Shown one piece after another: positions 41,908 to 50,656 of a stretch of 64,000 nt of DNA. The stretch covers positions 62,001-126,000 of the forward strand of contig NZ_JAASRW010000011.1 in the NCBI RefSeq assembly GCF_011761355.1, given 5' to 3'. A program made the position numbers and the translations under genes. Source of the DNA: Paenibacillus lupini. Its GTDB lineage: Bacteria; Bacillota; Bacilli; Paenibacillales; Paenibacillaceae. Positions within the stretch are counted from its first letter, which is position 1. Each line of letters opens with the position of its first letter. The notes under the pieces are model-generated. The model searched no databases, had not been told where the DNA came from, and saw only the letters and a list, made by a program, of their open reading frames with translations.

Positions 41908-43194
41908 ATGCTTAAACTACAAACAAAAAGCAAGCTCATGACCATGATGATTTTTACGCTTATTGCATTACTTGTTTTGGGTGGTTGTTCTTCGTCACGT
42001 AACATTAATGCAGCAAACAAAGGTGCGCCTGGTTCAAACAGCAGCGCATCAAATACATCAACGGATGACCGGGGACACACGGAAGAAAGCCGGGCAGAAG
42101 AACCTACTAAGGCAACAGAAGAAGTCCGCAGGCAGGGTTCGTCGGATGCTCCTATTCAAGCAGGACAGCTTACAGCAGGCGAGTGGGATGATCTTGCGGC
42201 CTGGGAGCGGTTCGATAATTTAATGAACAGCAGGGAGGGGAGCATCAGCTTAACCGATTGGCAGTTCAATAGCTTCAACCGGCTTGAGGTGATGGTTACT
42301 TCGGATGGCCGGGCCGTATCTGACGCCAAGGTGAAGCTGATCGGGCAGCAGAAAGACGTCGTATGGGAAGCGAGAACGAATGCTGACGGAAGGGCTTACC
42401 TCTTTGCTGGATTATTCCAGGATAATCAGCAGCAGAACGATCAAAGAACTCGTTATACCGTCGAGGTAATGGCTGACCAGCAAAAAAAGCGGATTCAGGA
42501 TATTGATGTCCCTGGACAAGGTACGTTAAAGGTTGATCTGGACGATGAAATGTCCATCTCCGATCAAGCTGATGTTATGTTTGTCGTGGATACGACTGGC
42601 TCCATGCAGGATGAAATGGATTATTTGGAAGCAGAGCTGAAGGATGTGATCAGCCGGGTAGGCGATCAGCATGCGAACCAGCTGGATATACAGATGAGTA
42701 CGAATTTTTACCGTGATGTTCATGATGACTATGTCGTAAAGGCGAATCCTTTTACAAAGGACATCGATAAGGCTGTTCAGCTTATTGCCCAGCAGAAAGC
42801 GCAGGGAGGCGGGGATTATCCCGAGGCTGTAGAGCAGGCTTTACGGAATGCTATCAGTGAGCATAAGTGGAGCGAGAACGCGCGGGCGAGGCTGCTATTC
42901 CTTGTGCTGGACGCTCCTCCGCATCAAGAGACTCAAATGATCCAAGAGATGCACAGCGTGATGGCTGAGGCAGCCAAGGAAGGTATTCGAATAATACCGG
43001 TTGCGTCCAGCGGTATTGATATCGATACGGAGTATTTGCTGCGGTTTGCGGCTGTTGCAACAGGAGGAACATACTTGTTCCTGACCGATGACAGCGGGAT
43101 CGGAAGTGATCACTTGGAGCCGGCTGTTGGGGAATATGAGACAAAGCTGCTTAATGATCTGCTTGTAGAGGTCATTAATCGTTATGTGGAGTAG
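41908..43194 (+). CDS. VWA-domain lipoprotein
   Basis: An exported lipoprotein of about 428 residues. The signal peptide ends in the lipobox VLGGC. A Ser/Asn-rich linker and a beta-rich segment (LEVMVTSDGRAVSDAKVKLIGQQ, carboxypeptidase-regulatory-like) follow. A von Willebrand factor A domain starts DVMFVVDTTGSMQDEM, with a DxTGS MIDAS variant; its later metal ligands are plausible in ANPFTKD and LVLDAPPH. VWA lipoproteins bind proteins or metal at the cell surface. The ATG at 41908 has AAAGGGGG nine bases upstream. It is monocistronic. Confidence 0.85.
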   Translation: MLKLQTKSKLMTMMIFTLIALLVLGGCSSSRNINAANKGAPGSNSSASNTSTDDRGHTEESRAEEPTKATEEVRRQGSSDAPIQAGQLTAGEWDDLAAWERFDNLMNSREGSISLTDWQFNSFNRLEVMVTSDGRAVSDAKVKLIGQQKDVVWEARTNADGRAYLFAGLFQDNQQQNDQRTRYTVEVMADQQKKRIQDIDVPGQGTLKVDLDDEMSISDQADVMFVVDTTGSMQDEMDYLEAELKDVISRVGDQHANQLDIQMSTNFYRDVHDDYVVKANPFTKDIDKAVQLIAQQKAQGGGDYPEAVEQALRNAISEHKWSENARARLLFLVLDAPPHQETQMIQEMHSVMAEAAKEGIRIIPVASSGIDIDTEYLLRFAAVATGGTYLFLTDDSGIGSDHLEPAVGEYETKLLNDLLVEVINRYVE

Positions 43195-43210
43195 ATAGAA
43201 TAGAGGTTTG

Positions 43211-43263
43211 AAGAGATCGACCCGAAGCCAGCAGGCTTGGTATAAGGGGCGATCTCTTTTTCT
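43211..43263 (+). terminator. Terminator of the VWA lipoprotein gene
   Basis: AGAGATCGACCC pairs with GGGGCGATCTCT (one mismatch) around a loop that itself holds a small hairpin, followed by TTTTTCTCT. Confidence 0.75.
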
Positions 43264-43337
43264 CTGTGCAGGAGATAGCCGTCGTGCAGGTTTTCTTTTA
43301 CAATGTATGAAAAGAACAGAGTCGGGAGCTGGTGGAA

Positions 43338-44033
43338 ATGACGGTTCAACTAACGCCGCTTGGCGACCGGGCGGTTGTCGTTCAACTGGAACAAGCTGCA
43401 GGTGCGGACGGCTGGAGGCAAATGGCTGATTTTGCATGGGCCTTGAGGCAGCAAGCCGAAGGTTGGATTGTTGATGTTGTACCCGCTTATGAAACGGTGA
43501 CGGTTTTGTATGATCCTTCTGTGCTTTGGCAGGAGATTGGGAAAGGTTCAGAGACGCAGGACCTCGTACCGTATGAATTGGCGGAGCGAAAGCTAAGAGG
43601 GTTTATTGCAAGAGGTATTTTGGATTCGGACCGGGAAATTCAGTCACGGCAGATTGATATTCCAACTTATTATGGCGGAAGGTACGGGCCAGATTTGCTG
43701 GAGTCGGCAGCTCGTTCAGACCTGACGGCTGATCAATTTATTGAAGAGCATGCTAAAGCGGATTATACGGTGGCGATGATTGGTTTTATGCCGGGTTTTC
43801 CTTATTTGAGCGGTTTGCCTCAGCAGCTTGAGCAGCCTCGCAAATCAGTTCCCCGCGCTGTCGTTCCAGCTGGATCGGTTGGTATAGCCGGTAAGCAGAC
43901 CGGGATTTATCCCCTCGCAACGCCAGGTGGCTGGCAGCTCATTGGCTATACACCAATCGTGCTGTTTGATAAAGAACGAAGTGAGCCGGTGCTTCTAAGA
44001 GCAGGCGACCGCATCAGGTTTATTCCTATGTAA
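43338..44033 (+). CDS. pxpB: 5-oxoprolinase subunit PxpB
   Basis: A protein of 231 residues (KipI family, allophanate hydrolase subunit 1 fold). With PxpC and PxpA it forms the ATP-dependent 5-oxoprolinase that opens pyroglutamate to glutamate. Family motifs are MTVQLTPLGDRAVVVQLE, VPAYETVTVLYDP, GFMPGFPYLSGLP and the C-terminal GIAGKQTGIYPLATPGGWQLIG. The ATG at 43338 lies ten bases after GGGAG. It is first in the order pxpB-pxpC-pxpA-cyclotransferase. In B. subtilis the homologue KipI also inhibits KinA, an activity that cannot be judged here. Confidence 0.93.
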   Translation: MTVQLTPLGDRAVVVQLEQAAGADGWRQMADFAWALRQQAEGWIVDVVPAYETVTVLYDPSVLWQEIGKGSETQDLVPYELAERKLRGFIARGILDSDREIQSRQIDIPTYYGGRYGPDLLESAARSDLTADQFIEEHAKADYTVAMIGFMPGFPYLSGLPQQLEQPRKSVPRAVVPAGSVGIAGKQTGIYPLATPGGWQLIGYTPIVLFDKERSEPVLLRAGDRIRFIPM

Positions 44034-44054
44034 CTGACGAGAGAGGTGATCGGT

Positions 44055-45149
44055 ATGGAAGTGGAAGCGGAAGCGGAAGGCTTGAGCGGCCGCATGAAAG
44101 TAGTGAAGGCCGGGCTGCTCACAACCCTTCAGGATTTGGGAAGAGACGGCTTCCGTTCATCCGGGATTTCGAGCGGAGGGGCAATGGACCGTTATGCCCT
44201 GCGGATCGCTAATCTGCTTGTAGGTAACGAGGAAGGTGAGGCAGGTCTGGAAATAACGCTTGTTGGTCCTGAATTGGAGATTGATACCGATTTGCTTATT
44301 GCCGCTTGCGGTGCCTACATGGAACCTACAGTTGATGGGGAAGAGCTGCCGATGTGGCGGCCGGTCTTTGTGCCGCGTGGCGCGGTGCTGCGTTTTGGCC
44401 GGGCTGTCAGTGGCTGCCGCGTCTACTTGGCGGCAGCCGGGGGCTTTGGTGTGCCGCGTGAGCTCGGCAGCCGCAGCACCGATGTGCGCGCCGCGCTGGG
44501 CGGACTCGCCGGGCGGCGCCTTGCCGCCGGCGATGCCCTGTCCTGCGGAGCAGGGCAAGGCTCAGCTGCCCCGTCCCGGTGGGCAGCTGCATGGCTTGCG
44601 GCGCTGTCGCGGCTTGGCGAAGCTGCCGCAACAGCGCCGCAAGGCGCGGGCCGTCGCCTGCCGTGGGCGGCCGCGCCATGGTTTGCGCCGCCGGCAGCCT
44701 ATGGCGGCGGCGACGGCGAAGACGGCATCGTGCTTCGCGCGATGCCGGGGAGCGAATACGGGCAGTTTAGCGTTGCTGCCCGTGAAGCCCTGTTCCGGGA
44801 GCGATATATCATCGCTCCCGCCTCAGACCGGATGGGATGCCGCCTCATCGGCACCCCGCTTACAAGACTGTCCCGTGCGGAGCTGCTCTCGCACGGGGTA
44901 ACGCCCGGCGCCGTCCAGGTGCCGCCCGGCGGCGGGCCAATCATCTTAGCCGCCGACTGCCAGACAACCGGCGGCTATCCGAAGATCGCGCATGTCGCAA
45001 CGGTCGACATGCCGCTGCTAGCGCAGGCGAAACCGGGTGATGCCATCCGGTTTCAGCCGGTCACGCTGGCAGAAGCACAGCGGCTGGATCGCCAGCGCGA
45101 GCAGGACATTCGCATGCTGGCTGCTGCCATTCGCAGCCGTCAGCCTTAA
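44055..45149 (+). CDS. pxpC: 5-oxoprolinase subunit PxpC
   Basis: A protein of about 364 residues (KipA family, allophanate hydrolase subunit 2 fold). Motifs are GLLTTLQDLGRDGFRSSGIS, GGAMDRYALRIANLLVGN, YLAAAGGFGVP, LGSRSTD and ILAADCQTTGGYPKIAHV. The middle part, codons about 100-230, is strikingly rich in G and C and encodes an Ala/Gly/Arg-rich linker (WAAAPWFAPPAAYGGGDGE), unlike the flanking genes. The ATG at 44055 follows GAGAGG by eight bases; a GTG at 44046 is in frame. Confidence 0.92.
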   Translation: MEVEAEAEGLSGRMKVVKAGLLTTLQDLGRDGFRSSGISSGGAMDRYALRIANLLVGNEEGEAGLEITLVGPELEIDTDLLIAACGAYMEPTVDGEELPMWRPVFVPRGAVLRFGRAVSGCRVYLAAAGGFGVPRELGSRSTDVRAALGGLAGRRLAAGDALSCGAGQGSAAPSRWAAAWLAALSRLGEAAATAPQGAGRRLPWAAAPWFAPPAAYGGGDGEDGIVLRAMPGSEYGQFSVAAREALFRERYIIAPASDRMGCRLIGTPLTRLSRAELLSHGVTPGAVQVPPGGGPIILAADCQTTGGYPKIAHVATVDMPLLAQAKPGDAIRFQPVTLAEAQRLDRQREQDIRMLAAAIRSRQP

Positions 45150-45168
45150 TAGAGAAAGGAGCTTCATT

Positions 45169-45966
45169 ATGGCAAGCAACCACAATTCACTCATCCGCAC
45201 AGTTGATCTTAACTGTGATTTTGGAGAAGGCTTTGGTACCTATACCTTTGGACAGGATACGGAGCTGCTTCAATATGTTACCAGCGTTAACATCGCCTGC
45301 GGTTTCCATGCCGGTGATCCTCATACGATGCGCACTGCGGTCAATCAAGCACTTGCTGCTGGTGCAGCTATCGGAGCACACCCTGGCCTGCCTGATCGCC
45401 TTGGCTTTGGACGCCGGGAAATGTCGGTCAGCGCTTCTGAGGTATATGATTTCACGTTGTACCAGCTTGGTGCACTGCAAGCTATCGTACGGGCTTCGGG
45501 AGGACGGCTTACTCATCTGAAGCCGCATGGAGCTCTCTATCATATGGCAGGCAAGGATAAGGCAATAGCTGAAGCGATCATCAAGGCCGCTCTGGCTATA
45601 GATGATCAGCTTATCATTTACGGCCAATCCGGCAGTCTTTTACTCGATACAGCGATTCGATTCGGAATGCCTTATGCCTCTGAAGTATTTGCAGACCGGG
45701 CCTATGAACTAGACGGCAGTCTTGCCGCCCGCAGCAAGCCAGGGGCTGTTCTTCATGATGCTGACGAAGCTGCGGCGCAGGCGGTTGCTATGGCTGCGCA
45801 AGGAATCGCCTATACGCCGGATGGTTCACCCGTCCATGTTCAGGCGGATACCATTTGCCTGCATGGGGATGGTGCTCATGCTGCCCTATTTGCTTCCCGT
45901 ATTAAAGAGGCTTTAATAGCGGCCGATATTATTCTCCGGTCTCCAAGCAGGACGCTGCGTGAATAA
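45169..45966 (+). CDS. pxpA: 5-oxoprolinase subunit PxpA
   Basis: The LamB/YcsF-family subunit, 265 residues. It has the family opening VDLNCDFGEGFGTYTFG, followed by NIACGFHAGDPHTM, GAHPGLPDRLGFGRR and LKPHGALYH. It holds the catalytic part of 5-oxoprolinase together with PxpBC. The ATG at 45169 has AAAGGAG upstream; the frame is open further into pxpC. Its end overlaps the start of the cyclotransferase gene by eight bases, so the four proteins are probably made together. Confidence 0.93.
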   Translation: MASNHNSLIRTVDLNCDFGEGFGTYTFGQDTELLQYVTSVNIACGFHAGDPHTMRTAVNQALAAGAAIGAHPGLPDRLGFGRREMSVSASEVYDFTLYQLGALQAIVRASGGRLTHLKPHGALYHMAGKDKAIAEAIIKAALAIDDQLIIYGQSGSLLLDTAIRFGMPYASEVFADRAYELDGSLAARSKPGAVLHDADEAAAQAVAMAAQGIAYTPDGSPVHVQADTICLHGDGAHAALFASRIKEALIAADIILRSPSRTLRE

Positions 45967-46375
45967 GCGGCAGTTAGGAGTGAGAGTGTTTGTATATGGC
46001 TCCTTACTCCCGGGTCTTAGCAACCATCAAGTTGTATTGCCATACATAAGGGAAACCGCCAGTGGAACTATTCCAGGCAGACTCGTGGATGTAGGAGAAT
46101 ATCCTGCAGCAGTCAGAGATCAAGCTTCCCGGAATAGCGCTTCTGTTATTCAAGGCCTATGGTTAACGATTGACCCTAGTGGGCTGGTCCTATTGGATGA
46201 ACTTGAGGACTTTTACGGGATAGAGGAATTAAACGACTATGAGCGAATCTGGGTGCGTGATATTCATCATCGCAATCTGGAGGGCTGGGTCTATATATGG
46301 CCGGCAGACCGCGGCTGCCCAGCTGTTTCTGAAGTCTTTTGGCCTGATTATTTGAAAAAACTTACTGGTAAATAA
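45959..46375 (+). CDS. Gamma-glutamylcyclotransferase (AIG2/GGACT-like)
   Basis: A protein of 138 residues in the gamma-glutamylcyclotransferase fold. The substrate loop reads VFVYGSLLPGLSNH, the candidate catalytic Glu lies in LLDELEDFYG, and VYIWPADR occurs near the end. Such enzymes release 5-oxoproline from gamma-glutamyl compounds, and this gene overlaps pxpA in a 5-oxoprolinase operon, so product and consumer are encoded together. The GTG at 45959 has AGCAGGA six bases upstream; a GTG at 45984 with GGAG is an alternative. The exact gamma-glutamyl donor is unknown. Confidence 0.82.
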   Translation: MNKRQLGVRVFVYGSLLPGLSNHQVVLPYIRETASGTIPGRLVDVGEYPAAVRDQASRNSASVIQGLWLTIDPSGLVLLDELEDFYGIEELNDYERIWVRDIHHRNLEGWVYIWPADRGCPAVSEVFWPDYLKKLTGK

Positions 46376-46478
46376 TAGCTTTCATGCAGTGTTAATTTTT
46401 CGCTAGACTCCAATGAAATAATCTCCTAAAATTAGATATTATGTATGAGATTTGATAGGGATCGGGGAGAGGTTAACT

Positions 46479-46667
46479 ATGACTGAAGATGGTATTACAG
46501 GAGAATTCTTTGAAGGTTATAAGGTAACATTCCCTATGGGGCGATTTGATGTATCCGTCTATATGACGAAGGTCTACTATGAGGGCTGGAAATATTTCAG
46601 GGATGCCGAAATTACCGATGTCTGGGTGGAAGAGGTCAAGCTCGATCTGGTCAAGTTTTTAAAATAA
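46479..46667 (+). CDS. Small protein of unknown function
   Basis: A protein of 62 residues, acidic and beta-rich (EGYKVTFPMGRFDVSVYMTKVYYEGWKYF), without signal or membrane segment. The ATG at 46479 follows GGGAGAGG. It is followed by its own terminator. I do not recognise a family. Confidence 0.6.
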   Translation: MTEDGITGEFFEGYKVTFPMGRFDVSVYMTKVYYEGWKYFRDAEITDVWVEEVKLDLVKFLK

Positions 46668-46681
46668 GTGAATGAAATGTT

Positions 46682-46719
46682 ATGGAGAATGTGCCAAGTT
46701 GGCATGTTCTCCATTTTTT
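46682..46719 (+). terminator. Terminator after the 62-residue protein gene
   Basis: ATGGAGAATGTGCCAA pairs with TTGGCATGTTCTCCAT through two G-U pairs, with a minimal loop, followed by TTTTTTATG. Confidence 0.88.
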
Positions 46720-46823
46720 ATGCTCCTAAAGTCTAAAAATTCCAAATTTTATACTAGATCAAGATAGGTCATATCTCCTAAAATAAGGATTGTTAATGAG
46801 GTTAAATTTGGAAGAGGTGGATA

Positions 46824-48515
46824 ATGAAGTTGACCGTAAGCAGAAAATTATTCATGGGATTTTTAGCCATACTCGTCATTTTGACAGCAATCGTATTTAT
46901 TGGTTATTCCAAAATTACATCCGTAGATGAGGCTTATGGGAAGTTAATCGATGACAAGGCAAAGAAGCTGATATTGATTCAGGAACTAAACGTAGCGATC
47001 AAGAAGGAGCAGCTTAATGCCCGGGGGTACTTGATCGTCAAGGACGAAGCATCGGCACAAAATTTCAAAGCAGCCCATGATAACTTCCTGGAGCTTAGCA
47101 ATAATCTAACAGCAATAATCGCTCTTCCAAAAGCGAAGGAGCTGATGCATGAGCTAATCGAGCTGGAGTCTCAATTTCATGATATTGCAGCCCAGGAAAT
47201 GCAATTGAAGGATCAGAACAAGACGGATGAATACTTGAAGCTGGTTACGACACAAGGGCATGAGGTCGCCTCAGTCTTTGACAGCAAGATGGACGAACTA
47301 ACGGCATATCAACAAACGATTATGGATGAAGGTCATCATGATACGGAACAACAAGTGTAGAGCACCAAAACCTCTATGTTATTACTCGGGCTTTTCGCCA
47401 TAATTATCGGACTAGCGGTTGCGTTGTATATAGGTAGATTAATTAGTAAACCAGTTGTGGAGCTCTCTAAGGCTGCTGAAAAAATTGCATCAGGCGACTT
47501 AACTTCAACGGAGCTTCGTATTAAGAATAAAGATGAAATCGGCGATTTAGCCGCTTCCTTTAAGCAGATGCGCCGTAATCTTAGAGAGTTAATTCAGAAG
47601 GTCAGCGTTAATTCAGGTCAAGTTGCAGCATCAGCCGAAGAGCTGACTGCAAGCGCTGAGCAGACTACACTTGCGACTGAACAAATAGCTGTAACCATGC
47701 AGTCTGTTGCAACCGAAGTAGAGAATCAGTTCAATACGGTCGAAGAAGCGTCCAAGACGATTTATGAAATATCGTTAGGCGCACAGGAAATTGCCCGTAA
47801 TACGCAAGTGGTATCAGAATCGACACTTGATGCCTACTCGAAAGCATCGGAAGGGACGGATTCGATCCAAACCGTCATCGGACAAATGAATGCGATATCG
47901 CAATCGGTGAATGAACTTGCTGAAGTTATACGAGGACTCGGAGATCGTTCCCAGGAGATCGGACAAATCAGCGGTGTCATTACCGCCCTCTCCAAGCAGA
48001 CCAATCTGCTTGCACTAAATGCAGCAATAGAAGCAGCTAGAGCTGGCGAGCAGGGGCGCGGCTTTGCTGTTGTAGCAGCAGAAGTCCGGAAATTAGCCGA
48101 GCAGTCGAGCTTGTCGTCCCAGCAGATTTCAGATTTGATTGCATTCATTCAAGAAGAGACGAGCCGAGCAATCCATTCGATGGATACGGCGAAGAAGGAA
48201 GTGATCCAAGGAATCGGATTGGTACATACAGCAGGTGAGTCCTTCGGATCCATTCAGCAATCGGTTAATGTGGTGACCTCACAGATCCAAGAGGTATCTT
48301 CTTCTGTGCAGCAAATGACAGCTGGTGCTGAGCAGATGGTGCAATCGATGAAATCTATTACGGAGGTATCGGAGCATACGGCTTCCGGTGCGCAGCAAGT
48401 ATCTGCTTCAGCGGAGGAACAGCTGGAATCGATGAAAGGGATTACCGGTGCTGCTCAATCGGTTTCTCAAATGGCGGAGCTGCTGCAATTGGAGATCGAG
48501 AAGTTTAAGGTGTAA
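46824..48515 (+). pseudogene. Methyl-accepting chemotaxis protein interrupted by an in-frame TAG
   Basis: The frame would encode a 563-residue chemoreceptor but is broken at codon 179 by TAG (47358-47360). The first part has a membrane helix (FMGFLAILVILTAIVFIGY) and a four-helix-bundle sensor with a CHASE3/4HB_MCP-like pattern. The second part, in the same frame, has a helix (LLLGLFAIIIGLAVALYIG), a HAMP domain and a full signalling domain with the hairpin tip QTNLLALNAAIEAARAGEQGRGFAVVAAEVRKLAEQS. The second part could start at ATG 47376 but has no ribosome binding site. A single substitution would restore the gene. It is either a recent pseudogene, a sequencing error or, less likely, a readthrough site. 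Confidence 0.85.
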
Positions 48516-48523
48516 TGCTGCAA

Positions 48524-48563
48524 AAAATCCGGCTATCCCTAAAAAAGGAAGCCGGATTTTTTT
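48524..48563. terminator. Bidirectional terminator between the chemoreceptor and MFS genes
   Basis: AAAAATCCGGCT and AGCCGGATTTTT pair around a 15-base loop, with A/T runs on both sides. Confidence 0.8.
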
Positions 48564-48572
48564 ATACAAACA

Positions 48573-49853
48573 TTAAGCCTGAACAGCAGGATCCTTGAGT
48601 TCCGCAAAATGTCTTTTAACACGAATAGCCATTAAGGAAGCGAAGAAGCAGGTAAAGCCGGCGATCACAAAAGCCTGCGAATAGGTGCCAAGCCAATCTC
48701 GCATAAGCCCTGCGCCATAAGCGGCGGCTGAAGCGCCGATCTGATGGGCAACAACAATCCATCCGAAGATCATGCCTGATTTTTCTTTTCCGAAAGTCTC
48801 GCCTGCTAGCTTCGCAGTTGGTGGTACAGTTGCAATCCAATCAAGCCCGTAGAACACCGAGAAAATAACGAGCATAGCTGGAGTAGCATCAAGCGCGAAT
48901 GGAAGGAACAGCAGTGACAAACCCCGTAAGCCGTAGTACCAGAACAACAGCCAGCGGCTGTCGAAGCGGTCGGACAACCAGCCGGAGATGGTCGTTCCGA
49001 ATAGGTCAAATATGCCCATCATCGCCAGCAGACCTGCAGCAGCAACCTCAACCATTCCGTGATCACCGCAGGCGGCAATAAGATGAGTGCCTATCAAACC
49101 ATTCGTTGAAAATCCGCAAAAGAAGAAGGTGCCTGCGAGCAGCCAGAACGTTTTATTTTTCATAGCAAAGACAAGATTATGAATAGGAGTAAGAAATAAA
49201 TTGCCTCTGAATGGCGTTGGAGCAACCACTTCATCCGTTCCATAAGGAGCAGCTCCAACATCAGAAGGATGATTCCTCATCCATATGGCTACAACAACAA
49301 ATACGACGACAATGCCGGCTACCGCTGTATACATCGCATACCGCCAGCCATAATCGGAGGTCATCCTGGCCAGAAGCGGCAGGAACAACAGCTGCCCTGC
49401 AGCAGCACTTGCCGTCAATAGTCCAACAACAAGACCTTTACGCTTGACGAACCATAGATTGCTGACGGTAACACCAAGCACGTTGGCCATCATGCCTGTT
49501 GCAAGACCGGAGACAAGACCCCAAAGCAGATCAAACTGCCATAAAGCAGTGATGAATGGCGTAACCGCAAGGCTTGCCGCTAATATCGACAGAGACAGCA
49601 GGACAACCTTCCGAATCCCGAAGCGCAGTAAGAGGGCAGCAGAGAAGGGACCAACAAGCCCATAAAGTAAGATCCCAATTGAAGCGACACTGGAGATTTC
49701 GCCTCTGCTCCAGCCAAATTCCTCTTGGAAGGGAATCATCAATACACTTGGCATGGAGCGAATACCTGCGGATACTAACAGGGTAACGAAAGTAAGCAGA
49801 ACGACAATCCAGCCGTAATAAAACTTGCTTTTTACTTGTACTTGATTCGTCAT
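48573..49853 (-). CDS. MFS transporter, monocarboxylate/OFA-like
   Basis: A 12-helix transporter of 426 residues starting YGWIVVLLTFVTLLVSAGIRS, with FGWSRGEISSVASIGILLYG and the central GRL-type loop (NLWFVKRKGLVVGLLTASAAAGQ). This pattern is typical of the oxalate/formate and monocarboxylate-like branch of MFS. It may import or export an organic acid or drug. A MarR regulator is encoded upstream on the same strand, and both genes carry the same palindrome in front, so it is probably repressed by that regulator until an inducer appears. Confidence 0.82.
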   Translation of the reverse strand: MTNQVQVKSKFYYGWIVVLLTFVTLLVSAGIRSMPSVLMIPFQEEFGWSRGEISSVASIGILLYGLVGPFSAALLLRFGIRKVVLLSLSILAASLAVTPFITALWQFDLLWGLVSGLATGMMANVLGVTVSNLWFVKRKGLVVGLLTASAAAGQLLFLPLLARMTSDYGWRYAMYTAVAGIVVVFVVVAIWMRNHPSDVGAAPYGTDEVVAPTPFRGNLFLTPIHNLVFAMKNKTFWLLAGTFFFCGFSTNGLIGTHLIAACGDHGMVEVAAAGLLAMMGIFDLFGTTISGWLSDRFDSRWLLFWYYGLRGLSLLFLPFALDATPAMLVIFSVFYGLDWIATVPPTAKLAGETFGKEKSGMIFGWIVVAHQIGASAAAYGAGLMRDWLGTYSQAFVIAGFTCFFASLMAIRVKRHFAELKDPAVQA

Positions 49854-49870
49854 TTTACACCTCTATTTTG

Positions 49871-49884
49871 TTTGTACATACAAA
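49871..49884. promoter_or_regulatory. MarR-type operator in front of the MFS gene
   Basis: TTTGTACATACAAA is a near-perfect inverted repeat (TTTGTA-CA-TACAAA) 17 bases upstream of the MFS start codon. A matching TTGTA-TG-TACAA site precedes the MarR gene. Confidence 0.6.
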
Positions 49885-49923
49885 CGTATGAATAAAAAAA
49901 ATTTGATAAAACAAGAAATTAAC

Positions 49924-50379
49924 TTATCTCTCTAATTGATCACTCGTCGACTCTTGCGTTTGGGTCAATAGTACAGCAGCTTCGACACCAAGAATGTCTT
50001 GATACGTTTGAAGAAGCTTCTTGGAAGCGGCTCGAATAGTTGGTTCCAGCTCCCGGCCTTTCTCTGTTGGGTAGACAAGGACCGTCTTGCCCTGTACCTT
50101 GCGCTCCACGAGACGTTTGCCTTCCAGCTTATCGATGAATCGAGTAAGGGTGGAGGGAGTAATATACAGCTTCTCGGACAATTCCTTCTGCGTAATGCCA
50201 GGCTTTGCTACAACCAACCGGATTACATAGCCGTATGCAGGAGCAAGCCCCGTTGTTGCGAAGGCTTCGTCAGCCATGCGGGTAATGGCTCTGCTCAAGC
50301 GATTCGTCGTGAAATAGAGACAATTATGCAAAAAAGACTCGTTATCGTCGGCTTCGTTCGTGAGGTTCTCGTTTGTCAT
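49924..50379 (-). CDS. MarR-family transcriptional regulator
   Basis: A winged-helix repressor of 151 residues. It has the MarR core GITQKELSEKLYITPSTLTRFIDKLEGKRLVERKVQGKTVLVYPTEKG (recognition helix and beta wing) flanked by dimerisation helices. The start follows GGAGGG. It lies 70 bp upstream of the MFS gene on the same strand and probably controls it and itself through the shared palindromes at 49871 and 50417. Confidence 0.9.
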   Translation of the reverse strand: MTNENLTNEADDNESFLHNCLYFTTNRLSRAITRMADEAFATTGLAPAYGYVIRLVVAKPGITQKELSEKLYITPSTLTRFIDKLEGKRLVERKVQGKTVLVYPTEKGRELEPTIRAASKKLLQTYQDILGVEAAVLLTQTQESTSDQLER

Positions 50380-50416
50380 ACGATATGCCCTCCTCGTATA
50401 TGTGATGACTTCTATT

Positions 50417-50428
50417 TTGTATGTACAA
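50417..50428. promoter_or_regulatory. MarR-type operator between marR and a small ORF
   Basis: TTGTATGTACAA is a 12-base inverted repeat 38 bases upstream of the MarR start and 56 bases upstream of the divergent small ORF. It closely resembles the site before the MFS gene. Confidence 0.6.
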
Positions 50429-50483
50429 CTAAAATAATAAAAAAAGGGGACTCTGTCAATAGAATTTTGGAGGAGGATGGAAA

Positions 50484-50630
50484 ATGCCTATAAGCACATT
50501 AGTGATGGAACTTCACTATTTAATGAGTCATATTGCTTTAAGGGCTTTCTCAACTATGCTGAACAATCAAAATATGAGGCAGGCCTCACTAAAGAGTGAG
50601 GCAACCTCACTCCAGCCAATGGATGCGTAA
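50484..50630 (+). CDS. Possible 48-residue protein divergent from marR
   Basis: A 48-codon frame beginning MPISTLVMELHYLMSHIALR, with a very strong GGAGGAGG seven bases upstream. It contains a perfect hairpin, GCCTCACT-AAAG-AGTGAGGC (50583-50602). I do not recognise the protein. Its position suggests control by the MarR site at 50417. It could be a real small gene or a leader frame. Confidence 0.35.
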   Translation: MPISTLVMELHYLMSHIALRAFSTMLNNQNMRQASLKSEATSLQPMDA

Positions 50631-50656
50631 TTTATGCCGGTGTCATATCCGTTAAA

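Noticed and set aside
47358..47360. Recoding of TAG as pyrrolysine or readthrough in the chemoreceptor
   Set aside because: No pyl genes or stimulatory structure are visible and chemoreceptors have no use for a special residue there. A plain nonsense change or sequencing error is simpler.
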